64,000 nt of DNA from Deinococcus grandis (GTDB lineage: Bacteria > Deinococcota > Deinococci > Deinococcales > Deinococcaceae): the NCBI RefSeq assembly GCF_001485435.1, contig NZ_BCMS01000001.1:1807501-1871500 (forward strand), written 5' to 3'. The position numbers were made by a program, and so were the translations under genes. Positions 24,281-31,790 of this stretch are shown here, piece after piece (within the stretch, counting starts at the first letter, position 1; each line of letters starts with the position of its first letter). The notes below the pieces were generated by a model. It saw only the letters and a program-made list of their open reading frames with translations. It searched no databases and was not told the origin of the DNA.

Positions 24281-24966
24281 TGCCATTCGAGGAGATGCCG
24301 TTCGAGGGGGTGCTGTTCGATCTGGACGGCGTGCTGGTGGACAGCGAGCACCGGGCGGAGGGGGTGTGGGTGCGGACGCTGGCCGAGCACGGCCTGCCCA
24401 TTGCAGCGAACGAGTTCTCGCATATGGCGGTCGGGCAGACCTTCCCGAACGTGCTGCTGCGACTTCAGGAGCTGCACGGCTGGACGGCCACGGACGCGTT
24501 CCTGCCGGTGCTGGAGGAACGGTTCAATCAGGCGTTCCATGACCTCCCGGCCATTGAGGGCGCACGGGAGACGCTGCTGGCCCTGCGCGCGGCAGGGATT
24601 CCGTTCGCGGTGGCCAGCAACAGTGAACGGGGTCGCCTCCACCTGAAGCTCCGCGCGTCGGGACTGGCGGACCTGGTCGGGGCGCACGCCTACGATCCGT
24701 CGTGGGTGGGTGGGCGGGGCAAGCCGCACCCCGAGCTTTACGTGTTCGCGGCTGCCCGGCTGGGCGTGGACGTCACGCGCTGCGTGGTCGTCGAGGATTC
24801 CGTGCCGGGCGGCACCGCCGGGGTGGCGGCGGGCGCGACCCTGTTCGCGCTGCTCGCCGCCGGGCACATCCACCCGGACAGCGCCGCGCACATGCAGGCC
24901 ATCGGGGCGTCGCGGGTGCTGCGCTCACACCAGGAATTGCGGGAGGCGCTGGGTCTGTCCGCCTGA
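24280..24966 (+). CDS. HAD hydrolase, beta-phosphoglucomutase/phosphatase type
   Basis: The 228-residue protein has HAD motif I (VLFDLDGVLVDSE), motif II (VASNSERGRL), motif III (KPHPELY) and motif IV (VVVEDSVPGGTAGVAAG). The cap-1 insertion fits sugar-phosphate phosphatases and mutases of the Gph/YcjU type; the substrate is unknown. The start could also be ATG 24295. It is translationally coupled to the HIT gene. Confidence 0.88.
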
Positions 24967-25079
24967 GCGCGCCCGGCCCCTCATGTCCCCGTGAGGGGGC
25001 GTTCACGCGGGCTTCGGGCGGCGTTCACACGGTGCCGACGGCTGCATTCTGCGCCCGGGCCGGGTGGGAGGCTCCGGAC

Positions 25080-25571
25080 ATGACACAACAGCAATCCGGA
25101 GACGTGAAGAAACTGGCCGACCTGATGGGGGGCGTGAAGTTCGCCATGCTGACCGTCCAGACGGCCGAGGGGCACCTGCACGCGCACCCCATGACCACCC
25201 AGGAAGTGGAATTCGACGGGGACATCTGGTTCATCGGCGGGAAGGACACCGAGCAGGTCGCCGCGATGCGCGCCCACCCTCAGGTGAACGTCAGCTACGC
25301 CCGCCCTGACAAGGGCGTGTACGTCAGCGTGAACGGCGAGGCGAAACTGGTCGAGGACCGCGCCAAGCTGGACGAACTCTGGAGCGACATGTACAAGGCG
25401 TACTTCCCGCAGGGCAAGGAAGACCCGAACATCCAGCTGATCCACATCGCCGCGAACGGCGCGGAGTACTGGGAGAGCGACGGCAAGGTCCGGAGCCTCA
25501 TTCAGATCGCCAGGGGCCTCGTGACCGGCGAGCACGCCCACCAGGGCGAGAACGAGACCATCAAGCTCTGA
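25080..25571 (+). CDS. Pyridoxamine-phosphate-oxidase-fold general stress protein
   Basis: The 163-residue protein has the split-barrel flavin-binding fold: FAMLTVQTAEGHLHAHPM, IWFIGGKDTEQVAAMRAHPQVNVSYA and YVSVNGEAKLVEDRAKLDELW. This is the general stress protein 26 group, which binds FMN or FAD and is induced by stress in other bacteria. The ATG at 25080 has GGAGG 9 nt upstream. Confidence 0.87.
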   Translation: MTQQQSGDVKKLADLMGGVKFAMLTVQTAEGHLHAHPMTTQEVEFDGDIWFIGGKDTEQVAAMRAHPQVNVSYARPDKGVYVSVNGEAKLVEDRAKLDELWSDMYKAYFPQGKEDPNIQLIHIAANGAEYWESDGKVRSLIQIARGLVTGEHAHQGENETIKL

Positions 25572-25591
25572 TCCTGAGGGCACGCACAGTC

Positions 25592-25627
25592 GAAGAGGGG
25601 GAGCCGGTGACCGGTCTCCCCCTCTTC
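25592..25627. terminator. Bidirectional terminator
   Basis: A 12-bp perfect stem (GAAGAGGGGGAG/CTCCCCCTCTTC) with an inner CCGG pair stands between the convergent stress protein and OmpH genes. Confidence 0.75.
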
Positions 25628-25653
25628 TGCTGCTCACTGATGTGCGCGTCCGG

Positions 25654-26121
25654 TTATTTGACTTCCTTCAGCACGGCCTGCGTGAGGTCCACGGCGGTGT
25701 TCGCGTGGACGATCAGGTTCGTGGCGTTGGCGACGTTGGCGTCCAGCACGATGCTGTACCCGTTGGTCTTCGCGACCTTCGCGACGGCCGTGTTGACCTT
25801 GGTGGCCAGCGGTTTGAAGGCCGTCTCGATCTGCTTGACGTACCCGTCGCGGACCTTGGCGTAGTCCTGCTGGGCCTTGGTGAGCGCGGCCTTGTCGGCG
25901 GCGGTACCGCGGGCGGCCTTGGTGGCCAGGGTCTGTAGGGTGGCCTGACGGGCCTTGAGGTCGGCGCTGGACTTGGTGTTCAGGTCCAGGTAGGTCTTGC
26001 TGCCGCTCATGTTCTTGATGACGTTCTGGACGTTCACGACACCCACGCGGTTCTTGCTCTGCTGCGCGTGAGGGACGGTGGCGAGGAGCGCCAGGGGCGC
26101 GAGGATCAGGAAGCGGTTCAT
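25654..26121 (-). CDS. OmpH/Skp-like periplasmic chaperone (second of tandem pair)
   Basis: The 155-residue protein has a signal peptide (MNRFLILAPLALLATVPHAQ), a short beta start (RVGVVNVQNVIKNM), a helical charged middle and the closing YSIVLDANVANATNLIVHANTAVDLT segment, as in Skp/OmpH. Such proteins hold outer-membrane proteins unfolded in the periplasm, which fits the multilayered envelope of Deinococcus. It has a strong ribosome binding site (AAGGAGGT). It is a paralogue of the gene just upstream, from which a hairpin separates it. Confidence 0.88.
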   Translation of the reverse strand: MNRFLILAPLALLATVPHAQQSKNRVGVVNVQNVIKNMSGSKTYLDLNTKSSADLKARQATLQTLATKAARGTAADKAALTKAQQDYAKVRDGYVKQIETAFKPLATKVNTAVAKVAKTNGYSIVLDANVANATNLIVHANTAVDLTQAVLKEVK

Positions 26122-26142
26122 GCGAACCTCCTTGCAAGGCGC

Positions 26143-26181
26143 AGCGCCGGTCGGGCCTGCGGGCAGGCGGCGACCGGCGCT
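26143..26181 (-). terminator. Hairpin between the two OmpH genes
   Basis: An 11-bp perfect stem (AGCGCCGGTCG/CGACCGGCGCT) lies 8 nt after the first OmpH stop and ends before the ribosome binding site of the second. There is no T run on the minus strand. It may partly terminate or protect the 3-prime end and so set different levels of the two chaperones. Confidence 0.55.
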
Positions 26182-26188
26182 GGGTGGG

Positions 26189-26677
26189 TTACTTGATGTT
26201 CTTGGCGACGGCGGCGGTCAGGTCGGTGTTGTCGTCGGCGTAGATCACGAGGCCGCTCTTGGCGGCGACGGTCTTGTCCATGACGATGCTGTAGCCGTTG
26301 CTCTTGGCGACGGTGTTCACGGCCTTGTCGACAGCCTGCTCGATCTCGGTGATCTTGGGGTCGATCTGCTTGTCGTAGTCCGCGGCCTTGGCCTGGATGG
26401 TCTTCACGAGCTGCTCGCGGGTCTGCTTCTCGGCGGCGGTGGCGCTGGCGCCCTTGGCGTCGATGGCCTTGATCTGCTTGTCGATCGCGCCGAGTTCCGC
26501 TTCGGCCTTCGCCTGGATGTCCTTGATGCTCTTGTCGTTGGGGTGGGCGGCCAGGAGCTTGCTGACGTCCACGAACGCGACCTTCTGGGGGGTGGTCTGC
26601 GCGTGGGGGGCGACCATGCCGAGGCCGAATGCGGCGGCGAGGGCCACGGGGGCCACGAGTTTCGCGCTGATCTTCAT
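26189..26677 (-). CDS. OmpH/Skp-like periplasmic chaperone (first of tandem pair)
   Basis: The 162-residue protein has a signal peptide (MKISAKLVAPVALAAAFGLGMVAPHAQ), VAFVDVSKLLAAHP, a lysine/alanine-rich helical arm and YSIVMDKTVAAKSGLVIYADDNTDLT. It is clearly related to its downstream neighbour. The ATG at 26677 follows TACGTT (26685-26690 on the minus strand) by 7 nt, the leaderless pattern, in contrast to the strong ribosome binding site of the second copy. Confidence 0.9.
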   Translation of the reverse strand: MKISAKLVAPVALAAAFGLGMVAPHAQTTPQKVAFVDVSKLLAAHPNDKSIKDIQAKAEAELGAIDKQIKAIDAKGASATAAEKQTREQLVKTIQAKAADYDKQIDPKITEIEQAVDKAVNTVAKSNGYSIVMDKTVAAKSGLVIYADDNTDLTAAVAKNIK

Positions 26678-26762
26678 GCCTGGAAACGTAGCACGCGGCA
26701 TTCTGAGCCGAATGAAGGGCACCTGACGCGCGTCACATGCACTTCCCATCCGTGCGGTGTCA

Positions 26763-26897
26763 TACGGACTCCGATTGAATGGGCTGCACAGCCCGCTGTG
26801 TCCGAGCGGAGGAGAGAAGGAGAGAAACGCCCCTCCGGACGTGCAGTCGGCAATCCGGTGAAGTTCCGGAGTGTTGGCGAAACAAACGGAATCCGTA
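26763..26897 (-). repeat. Structured intergenic element A, copy 3 (inverse)
   Basis: The copy is in inverse orientation, with closing ends TACGGACTCCG and CGGAATCCGTA and the first hairpin conserved around CCGGAAC..CACCGG; the second hairpin is degraded. It lies between the divergent OmpH and CBS genes, not against a stop codon. Confidence 0.8.
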
Positions 26898-26947
26898 TCA
26901 TCCGTCAGGGCGGGACGTTCTGGCCGCCCCCGCGCGCCCGGGCTGGG

Positions 26948-26953
26948 TACACT
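26948..26953 (+). promoter_or_regulatory. -10 box TACACT of the CBS-ACT gene, leaderless spacing
   Basis: TACACT lies 6 nt before the ATG at 26960, without a ribosome binding site. Confidence 0.55.
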
Positions 26954-26959
26954 GCGGGT

Positions 26960-27586
<627 letters not shown>

Positions 27587-27598
27587 GCACAGGACAGA

Positions 27599-27635
27599 GG
27601 GAGGCCCGGTGTGTAGCGCACCGGGCCTCCCCTGT
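27599..27635. terminator. Bidirectional terminator between CBS-ACT gene and lysX
   Basis: A 13-bp perfect stem (GGGAGGCCCGGTG/CACCGGGCCTCCC, 7-nt loop) serves the convergent CBS-ACT gene and the lysine operon. Confidence 0.8.
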
Positions 27636-27657
27636 TGGCCTGTTCCGGGGTTTGCCT

Positions 27658-28521
27658 TTACAGCAGGCTGATCGCGTACTCGCCCATCAGGCGCGGGATG
27701 TTCACGCCGGTGGTCGCCACGGAGTTCTTGAATTCCATGGTGTGGTTGATCTCGATGATCTTCAGGCCGCCCCACTCGTTCTGTGCGGCGGGGTCCTCGA
27801 CGAGGTCGATGGCGACGATCTGCCCGTGTACGGCGGCGGCGGCCTTCCCGGCGAGGTCGGCGATCTCGGGCGTGACGGGGCAGTTGCTGGCTTTCGCGCC
27901 GCGCGCGGTGTTCGTGATCCAGTGTTCGCTGGTTCGGTAGATCGCGCCGATGCACACGCCGCCCACCACGAACGCGCGGATGTCCCGTCCGGGCTTGTTG
28001 ATGAGTTCCTGCACGTAGAAGATCCCGTGCTGCGGCCCGCCTAGGACTTCCTTGTGCTCGATGACGGCCTCGGCAGCGGCGCGGTCGTTCAGGCGGCTGA
28101 CCATCCGGCCCCAGGAGCCCACGGTGGGTTTCAGGACGACCGGGTAGCCCATCTCCTCGATGAGGGTCAGGGCGGTGTCGCCGTCGAAGGCCACGCCGGT
28201 GCGGGGGGTGGGCAGCCCGTGGGCGTGCAGGGCGGCGTTCGTGGCGAGCTTGTCGCCGCACAGTTCGATGACGTGCGCGGGGTTGATGACCTTCACCCCG
28301 AAGCCTTCCAGCGCGCGCGTCACGCCGTGGCCGCGGCTCTGGCTGACGCAGCGTTCGATGGCGACCTTCCAGGGCACGCCCGCGCGGCCCTGCTCGTCGA
28401 AGGTGACCTTCAGCTGCGGGGTGTAGACCTTGTCGTAGGGAACGCCGAGGTCGTCGAGGGCCTCGAAGAGCATCTTCTCGTCGGGGCGGATGCGGTCGTA
28501 CAGGACGGCGAGGTCGGCCAT
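27658..28521 (-). CDS. lysX: Alpha-aminoadipate-LysW ligase LysX
   Basis: The 287-residue ATP-grasp protein of the RimK family begins MADLAVLYDRIRPDEKMLFEALDDLG as LysX does, with ATP-grasp segments GYPVVLKPTVGSWGRMVSRL, ELINKPGRDIRAFVVG and LKIIEINHTMEFKNSV. LysX joins the amino group of alpha-aminoadipate to the terminal glutamate of LysW, protecting it during lysine synthesis. A ribosome binding site (AGGAGA) precedes the ATG. It is the last gene of the operon; lysW is 216 bp upstream, the gap being filled by a palindromic repeat. Confidence 0.93.
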   Translation of the reverse strand: MADLAVLYDRIRPDEKMLFEALDDLGVPYDKVYTPQLKVTFDEQGRAGVPWKVAIERCVSQSRGHGVTRALEGFGVKVINPAHVIELCGDKLATNAALHAHGLPTPRTGVAFDGDTALTLIEEMGYPVVLKPTVGSWGRMVSRLNDRAAAEAVIEHKEVLGGPQHGIFYVQELINKPGRDIRAFVVGGVCIGAIYRTSEHWITNTARGAKASNCPVTPEIADLAGKAAAAVHGQIVAIDLVEDPAAQNEWGGLKIIEINHTMEFKNSVATTGVNIPRLMGEYAISLL

Positions 28522-28574
28522 GCTGGTCTCCTGGGGGAAAGCGGGCGGGCGGTCAGACGGCAGAGGTGCCAGGG

Positions 28575-28705
28575 CGTGGCAGCGATCCTCCGCTTCAGAA
28601 ACGGGCGAACAACACGTCCGTTCCTTCCACTTCAGATCGCTGCTGGAATCGGGTTCTCGCTCCGCTCAGGTCCGACACCTTCGGGAACTGCGCCCTCAGC
28701 TGCCG
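28575..28705 (-). repeat. Palindromic element B inside the lysine operon
   Basis: Arms GCAGCGATC (28579-28587) and GATCGCTGC (28635-28643) close an inner imperfect hairpin. The flank read on the minus strand, GAGCGGAGCGAG...CCAGC...GAAGTGGAA, matches the element at 34389-34515. It occupies the lysW-lysX gap, so it is transcribed within the operon. Confidence 0.6.
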
Positions 28706-28737
28706 GACCACCGGGTTGACCGCCCACGTATTCCGCT

Positions 28738-28911
28738 TTACTCGCCCCAGTCCTCCGCTTCCTGCGGGGCGGCTTCGAGGCGGGGCGGGTCGATGGAGAC
28801 GACCTCGTATTCCACGCCGGTCTCGTCGTCGATGACGAGTTCGCCCAGTTCGGGGTTGGTCAGTTCGATGGTCGCGCCGGTATCGGGGTTTTCAAATTGA
28901 ACAGTAGCCAT
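28738..28911 (-). CDS. lysW: Amino-group carrier protein LysW, cysteine-free form
   Basis: The 57-residue protein ends EAEDWGE, the hallmark LysW tail whose terminal Glu accepts alpha-aminoadipate. The core (ELTNPELGELVIDDETGVEYEVVSIDPPRLEAAP) aligns along the length of Thermus-type LysW. All four zinc-binding cysteines of the usual CPxC/CxxC ribbon are missing; the sequence has no cysteine at all (PDTG and DDETG stand where the knuckles should be). A ribosome binding site (AAGGAGTG) precedes the ATG. LysX and the homoaconitase subunits are in the same operon, so the assignment is firm despite the odd core. Confidence 0.9.
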   Translation of the reverse strand: MATVQFENPDTGATIELTNPELGELVIDDETGVEYEVVSIDPPRLEAAPQEAEDWGE

Positions 28912-28976
28912 AATCACTCCTTGCGTTTGATAGGCTAAACGATATCGGGCTTATCGTTTGTTATTGCCTAGGGGAC

Positions 28977-29312
28977 TCACCCTTCCTCGTCCGCCAGTTC
29001 CAGCTCGAACTTCGCGCGGCAGTGCGGGCAGGTCATGAGCGCGACCTCCACGCCGTCCTGCGCGCGGGTCATCGGGGCCGCCTGCAGCATCTCCGCCGTC
29101 ACCTCGAACTCCTCGTCGCAGTTCAGGCAGGTCGTCATCGCGCCCAGCAGCTCCAGTTCGAAGTCCTCGCCGCCGTCGTTGCGGGTCACCTCCATTTCCG
29201 AATGACAGGAGGAACACACGATCACGTCCCCCACCTGAAGCTCCGCGCGGTCCTGATCCGTCAGTTCCAGCACCTCGGCACAGATGGGGCAATCAATCTC
29301 AAGGGTCGCCAT
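28977..29312 (-). CDS. LysW-like multi-zinc-knuckle protein without carrier tail
   Basis: The 111-residue protein has CPIC (residues 8-11), CSSC, CLNC and CPHC motifs, enough for two zinc ribbons. The first half (CPICAEVLELTDQDRAELQVGDVIVCSSCHSEMEV) reads like the zinc ribbon that LysW proteins normally carry, and the second half repeats the theme. It ends ELADEEG and lacks EDWGE. It lies 9 bp after lysU and before lysW. TAAACT at 29319-29324, 6 nt before its ATG, may be an internal leaderless promoter. The role is unknown; a LysW paralogue or docking partner is plausible. Confidence 0.8.
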   Translation of the reverse strand: MATLEIDCPICAEVLELTDQDRAELQVGDVIVCSSCHSEMEVTRNDGGEDFELELLGAMTTCLNCDEEFEVTAEMLQAAPMTRAQDGVEVALMTCPHCRAKFELELADEEG

Positions 29313-29321
29313 GAACCCAGT

Positions 29322-29816
29322 TTAGGCGGGCTCGCCGGGAAAACGCCCGTGCTTCTTGAAGAACGCCATGATGCTCCCCTCGGCCAGCGCCTCACGCAGG
29401 AACTCCGGCGGTGGCGGCAACTGCACCGTCCCGCCCGCGTACGTCAGGACGCCCGTGGGCACGTGCAGGGACACCTCCGCGCCATCCTCCAGCAGCCCGG
29501 TCAGGTTGTACTCGAACGCCGGAATGCCCAGGTTCAGGAGGTTGCGGTAGTGGATCCGCGCGAAACTCGGCGCGACGATCCCCCCAACCTGTAACTTCTT
29601 CAACGCCTGCGGAGCGTACTCACGGCTGCTGCCCAGCCCCCAGTTCCGGCCCCCGATCAATACGTCACCGGGCCGCACGGATGCGGCGAACTCCGGGCGG
29701 ATGTAATGGAACGCGAACGTCTGGAACACGTCCTCGCCCGCCATGAACGGCGCGAACTTGCCCGGCAGGATGTCGTCGGTATTCACGCTGTCGCCAAATT
29801 TCCAGATTCTCGGCAT
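29322..29816 (-). CDS. lysU: Homoaconitase small subunit
   Basis: The 164-residue protein is a swivel-domain subunit of the LeuD/LysU type: WKFGDSVNTDDILPGKF, GGRNWGLGSSREYAPQAL and IVAPSFARIHYRNLLNLGIP. With LysT it converts homocitrate to homoisocitrate in the alpha-aminoadipate route. LeuD is the only close alternative; the presence of lysW and lysX in the operon decides for LysU. It starts 6 bp after the pyrophosphatase-like gene. Confidence 0.9.
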   Translation of the reverse strand: MPRIWKFGDSVNTDDILPGKFAPFMAGEDVFQTFAFHYIRPEFAASVRPGDVLIGGRNWGLGSSREYAPQALKKLQVGGIVAPSFARIHYRNLLNLGIPAFEYNLTGLLEDGAEVSLHVPTGVLTYAGGTVQLPPPPEFLREALAEGSIMAFFKKHGRFPGEPA

Positions 29817-29822
29817 GCTGGG

Positions 29823-30212
29823 TTACTCCTGGCCCGAACGGCCTGAATGGTCAAGGGGATGAGAGGTCGGGCGAGGCAGCACCACGCAGCCAAACGAGCC
29901 CGGCCAGGACAGGAACGCCTGCACCGCCTGCATCTGCCCGGGCGTGCAGCCCAGCAGCAGTTTGAGTTCCGTGTCGCGCTTGCGGGCGTCCACGGTGGCG
30001 ACCACACCCGTCACGGCCCGCGCGCCGGGGTGGCCCACGAACACGTCGATCTCCGCGCCGTCGCCGGAGGTCGTGCCGCGCAGCGACCCGTAATCGAGCG
30101 GGTAGGGGGTGTCCGGGAAGCGCGGGTGGGCCGACCCGGCGGGGCGCTCCACAACTACGTCGGCGTCCGCCATGAGGGCGTCGAGGACCGCCCAGAAGTT
30201 CGGGTCGGTCAC
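29823..30212 (-). CDS. Inorganic pyrophosphatase-like protein, divergent
   Basis: The 129-residue protein contains YPLDYGSLRGTTSGDGAEIDVFVG, which follows the class I inorganic pyrophosphatase pattern YPxNYGYxPxTxxGDGDPxDVLV. In the signature DxDxxD the middle Asp is Ala (DGAEID), and the protein is shorter than the usual ~175 residues, so full activity is doubtful. The GTG start overlaps the lysT stop (GTGA), and lysU follows 6 bp later, so it is firmly inside the operon. Why it is here is unclear: LysX makes ADP, not pyrophosphate. Confidence 0.75.
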   Translation of the reverse strand: MTDPNFWAVLDALMADADVVVERPAGSAHPRFPDTPYPLDYGSLRGTTSGDGAEIDVFVGHPGARAVTGVVATVDARKRDTELKLLLGCTPGQMQAVQAFLSWPGSFGCVVLPRPTSHPLDHSGRSGQE

Positions 30213-31495
30213 ACACCCACCGGGGTGGCCAGGACGTCCTCGGGCAGCGAGACGCGGCCCATGACGGCGGTCGCGGCGGCCACGGCGGGCGACGCGAGGT
30301 AGATGCGGGCGTCCTTGTCGCCCATCCGCCCGATGAAGTTGCGGTTGCTGGTGCTGACGCAGACCTCGCCGGGGGCCAGCACACCCTGGTGGCGGCCCAT
30401 GCACGGCCCGCAGCCGGGGGTGCCCAGCACGGCCCCGGCGCGTTGCAGGGTCAGGAGCGTGCCGTCGGCCATGGCGTCCTCCATGACCTGACTGCTCGCC
30501 GGGATGACCAGCAGGCGCGTGCCGGGCGCGACGCGCCGTCCGCGCAACACGTCGGCGGCGGCGTGCAGGTCCTCGATGCGGCCGTTGGTGCAGGTGCCGA
30601 TGAACACCTGATCCACGGGCACGTCGCGGAGGTCCTCGCGCAGCTGGGCGACGTCGAACACGTTGTCCACCTCGCTGGGGGCGCTCATGCGGGGGTTCAG
30701 GGCGCCCAGGTCGATCTCGATGCTCTGCACGTACGTGGCGCCCCCGTCCGGGTAGACCCAGTCGGGGATGTCGTAGCCGTACGCGGTGAGGATCTCGCCG
30801 CCGGGGACGACCAGTCCGGCCTTCGCACCCGCCTCGACGCAGAGGTTGGCGAGGGTCATGCGTTCGCCGCGCGTGAAGCGGTCCCCGGCATGCATCTCGA
30901 TGCTCTGGTACGTGGCGCCGTCCGCGCCGAGGCGGCGGATCATCTCCAGCGCGACGTCCTTGGCGGTCACGCCGGGCCGCAGGTCGCCCGTGAAGGTGAC
31001 TTTCACGCTGTCGGGGACTTTCAGCCAGGTCTTGCCGCTGGCGGCGGCCAGGGCGATGTCGGTGGCGCCCATGCCGCTGCCGAACGCGGCGACCGCGCCG
31101 TACGTGGTGGAATGGCTGTCGCTGCCCAGCACGATCCAGCCGGGGCGGGCCAGGCCTTCCTCCATCAGGACCTGGTGGCAGATGCCGCGGCCCACGTCGA
31201 ACAGGCGGACGCCGGTCTGCGCGGCGTACTCGCGCGCTTCCTTCTGCGCCTGGGCGACGCTGACGGTGCTGGCGGGAGCGACGTGGTCGATCACGATGCT
31301 GACCCGTTCGGGGTATTTAGGCGTGGCGCCGAGGTCCTGCTGCATGCGCTGGATGAAGCTCTGGGCGATGGAGTCCACGACCATGACCTGATCGACCTCG
31401 ACGACCGCGAGGTCACCGGCGTACACCGTCTGCGTGCCGCGCCGGGAGAGGATCTTTTCCGCCATGGTCTGCGGGCGGGGGGTGGGGTTCGTCAT
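30209..31495 (-). CDS. lysT: Homoaconitase large subunit
   Basis: The 428-residue aconitase-family protein has the 4Fe-4S cysteines (GTCTNGRIEDL and GCGPCMGRHQG), the GSDSHSTTYGAV motif and PGVTAKDVALEMI. With LysU it forms homoaconitase. ATG 31495 is chosen, as CATCAT lies 7 nt upstream (leaderless pattern) and the fold starts soon after; an ATG at 31475 (MAEKILSRR) is the alternative. It is the first gene of the operon lysT, pyrophosphatase-like, lysU, zinc protein, lysW, lysX. LeuC is excluded by context. Confidence 0.9.
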   Translation of the reverse strand: MTNPTPRPQTMAEKILSRRGTQTVYAGDLAVVEVDQVMVVDSIAQSFIQRMQQDLGATPKYPERVSIVIDHVAPASTVSVAQAQKEAREYAAQTGVRLFDVGRGICHQVLMEEGLARPGWIVLGSDSHSTTYGAVAAFGSGMGATDIALAAASGKTWLKVPDSVKVTFTGDLRPGVTAKDVALEMIRRLGADGATYQSIEMHAGDRFTRGERMTLANLCVEAGAKAGLVVPGGEILTAYGYDIPDWVYPDGGATYVQSIEIDLGALNPRMSAPSEVDNVFDVAQLREDLRDVPVDQVFIGTCTNGRIEDLHAAADVLRGRRVAPGTRLLVIPASSQVMEDAMADGTLLTLQRAGAVLGTPGCGPCMGRHQGVLAPGEVCVSTSNRNFIGRMGDKDARIYLASPAVAAATAVMGRVSLPEDVLATPVGV

Positions 31496-31539
31496 GCGCC
31501 CCATGATGCCGCATTCCGCAGCGGACGGCGTGAGATTGA

Positions 31540-31552
31540 CTGGATTTTCCAG
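31540..31552. promoter_or_regulatory. Inverted repeat CTGGA-TTT-TCCAG upstream of lysT
   Basis: A small perfect palindrome lies 45 nt upstream of lysT in the 295-bp divergent region with the lipase gene and overlaps a TTGACT. It may be an operator for the lysine operon. The rest of the region (to 31790) shows no gene or clear repeat. Confidence 0.3.
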
Positions 31553-31790
31553 ATAAAACTTTTCAATCGCCAATCCCCCTGGGAGCTGGATTCGGGGACC
31601 GTATGGAGCGGAACGCCACGCCGCGCGTCCCACACTGCCCGAATCCGTTCTTCTGAACCCGGGTCAAGACAGCGGGTCAGCCGGGTGTCACCATGCTCGC
31701 GTACCCACAATTCACCCGGCGACCGGCCCCCACACGCCGCCCCCGACCCGGGCGGAACGTGGCCGCCTGGGTCGCCACCCAGGAGACCGT

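Noticed and set aside
26763..26897. Repeats considered as CRISPR or transposon remnants
   Set aside because: The copies are single, far apart and without spacers of equal length, and no transposase or clear target-site duplication was seen, so neither term is supported.
31565..31680. Possible degraded element A copy upstream of the lipase gene
   Set aside because: A GTATGG and CCGAATCCG resemble parts of the ends, but the conserved loop and linker are absent, so I could not align it.
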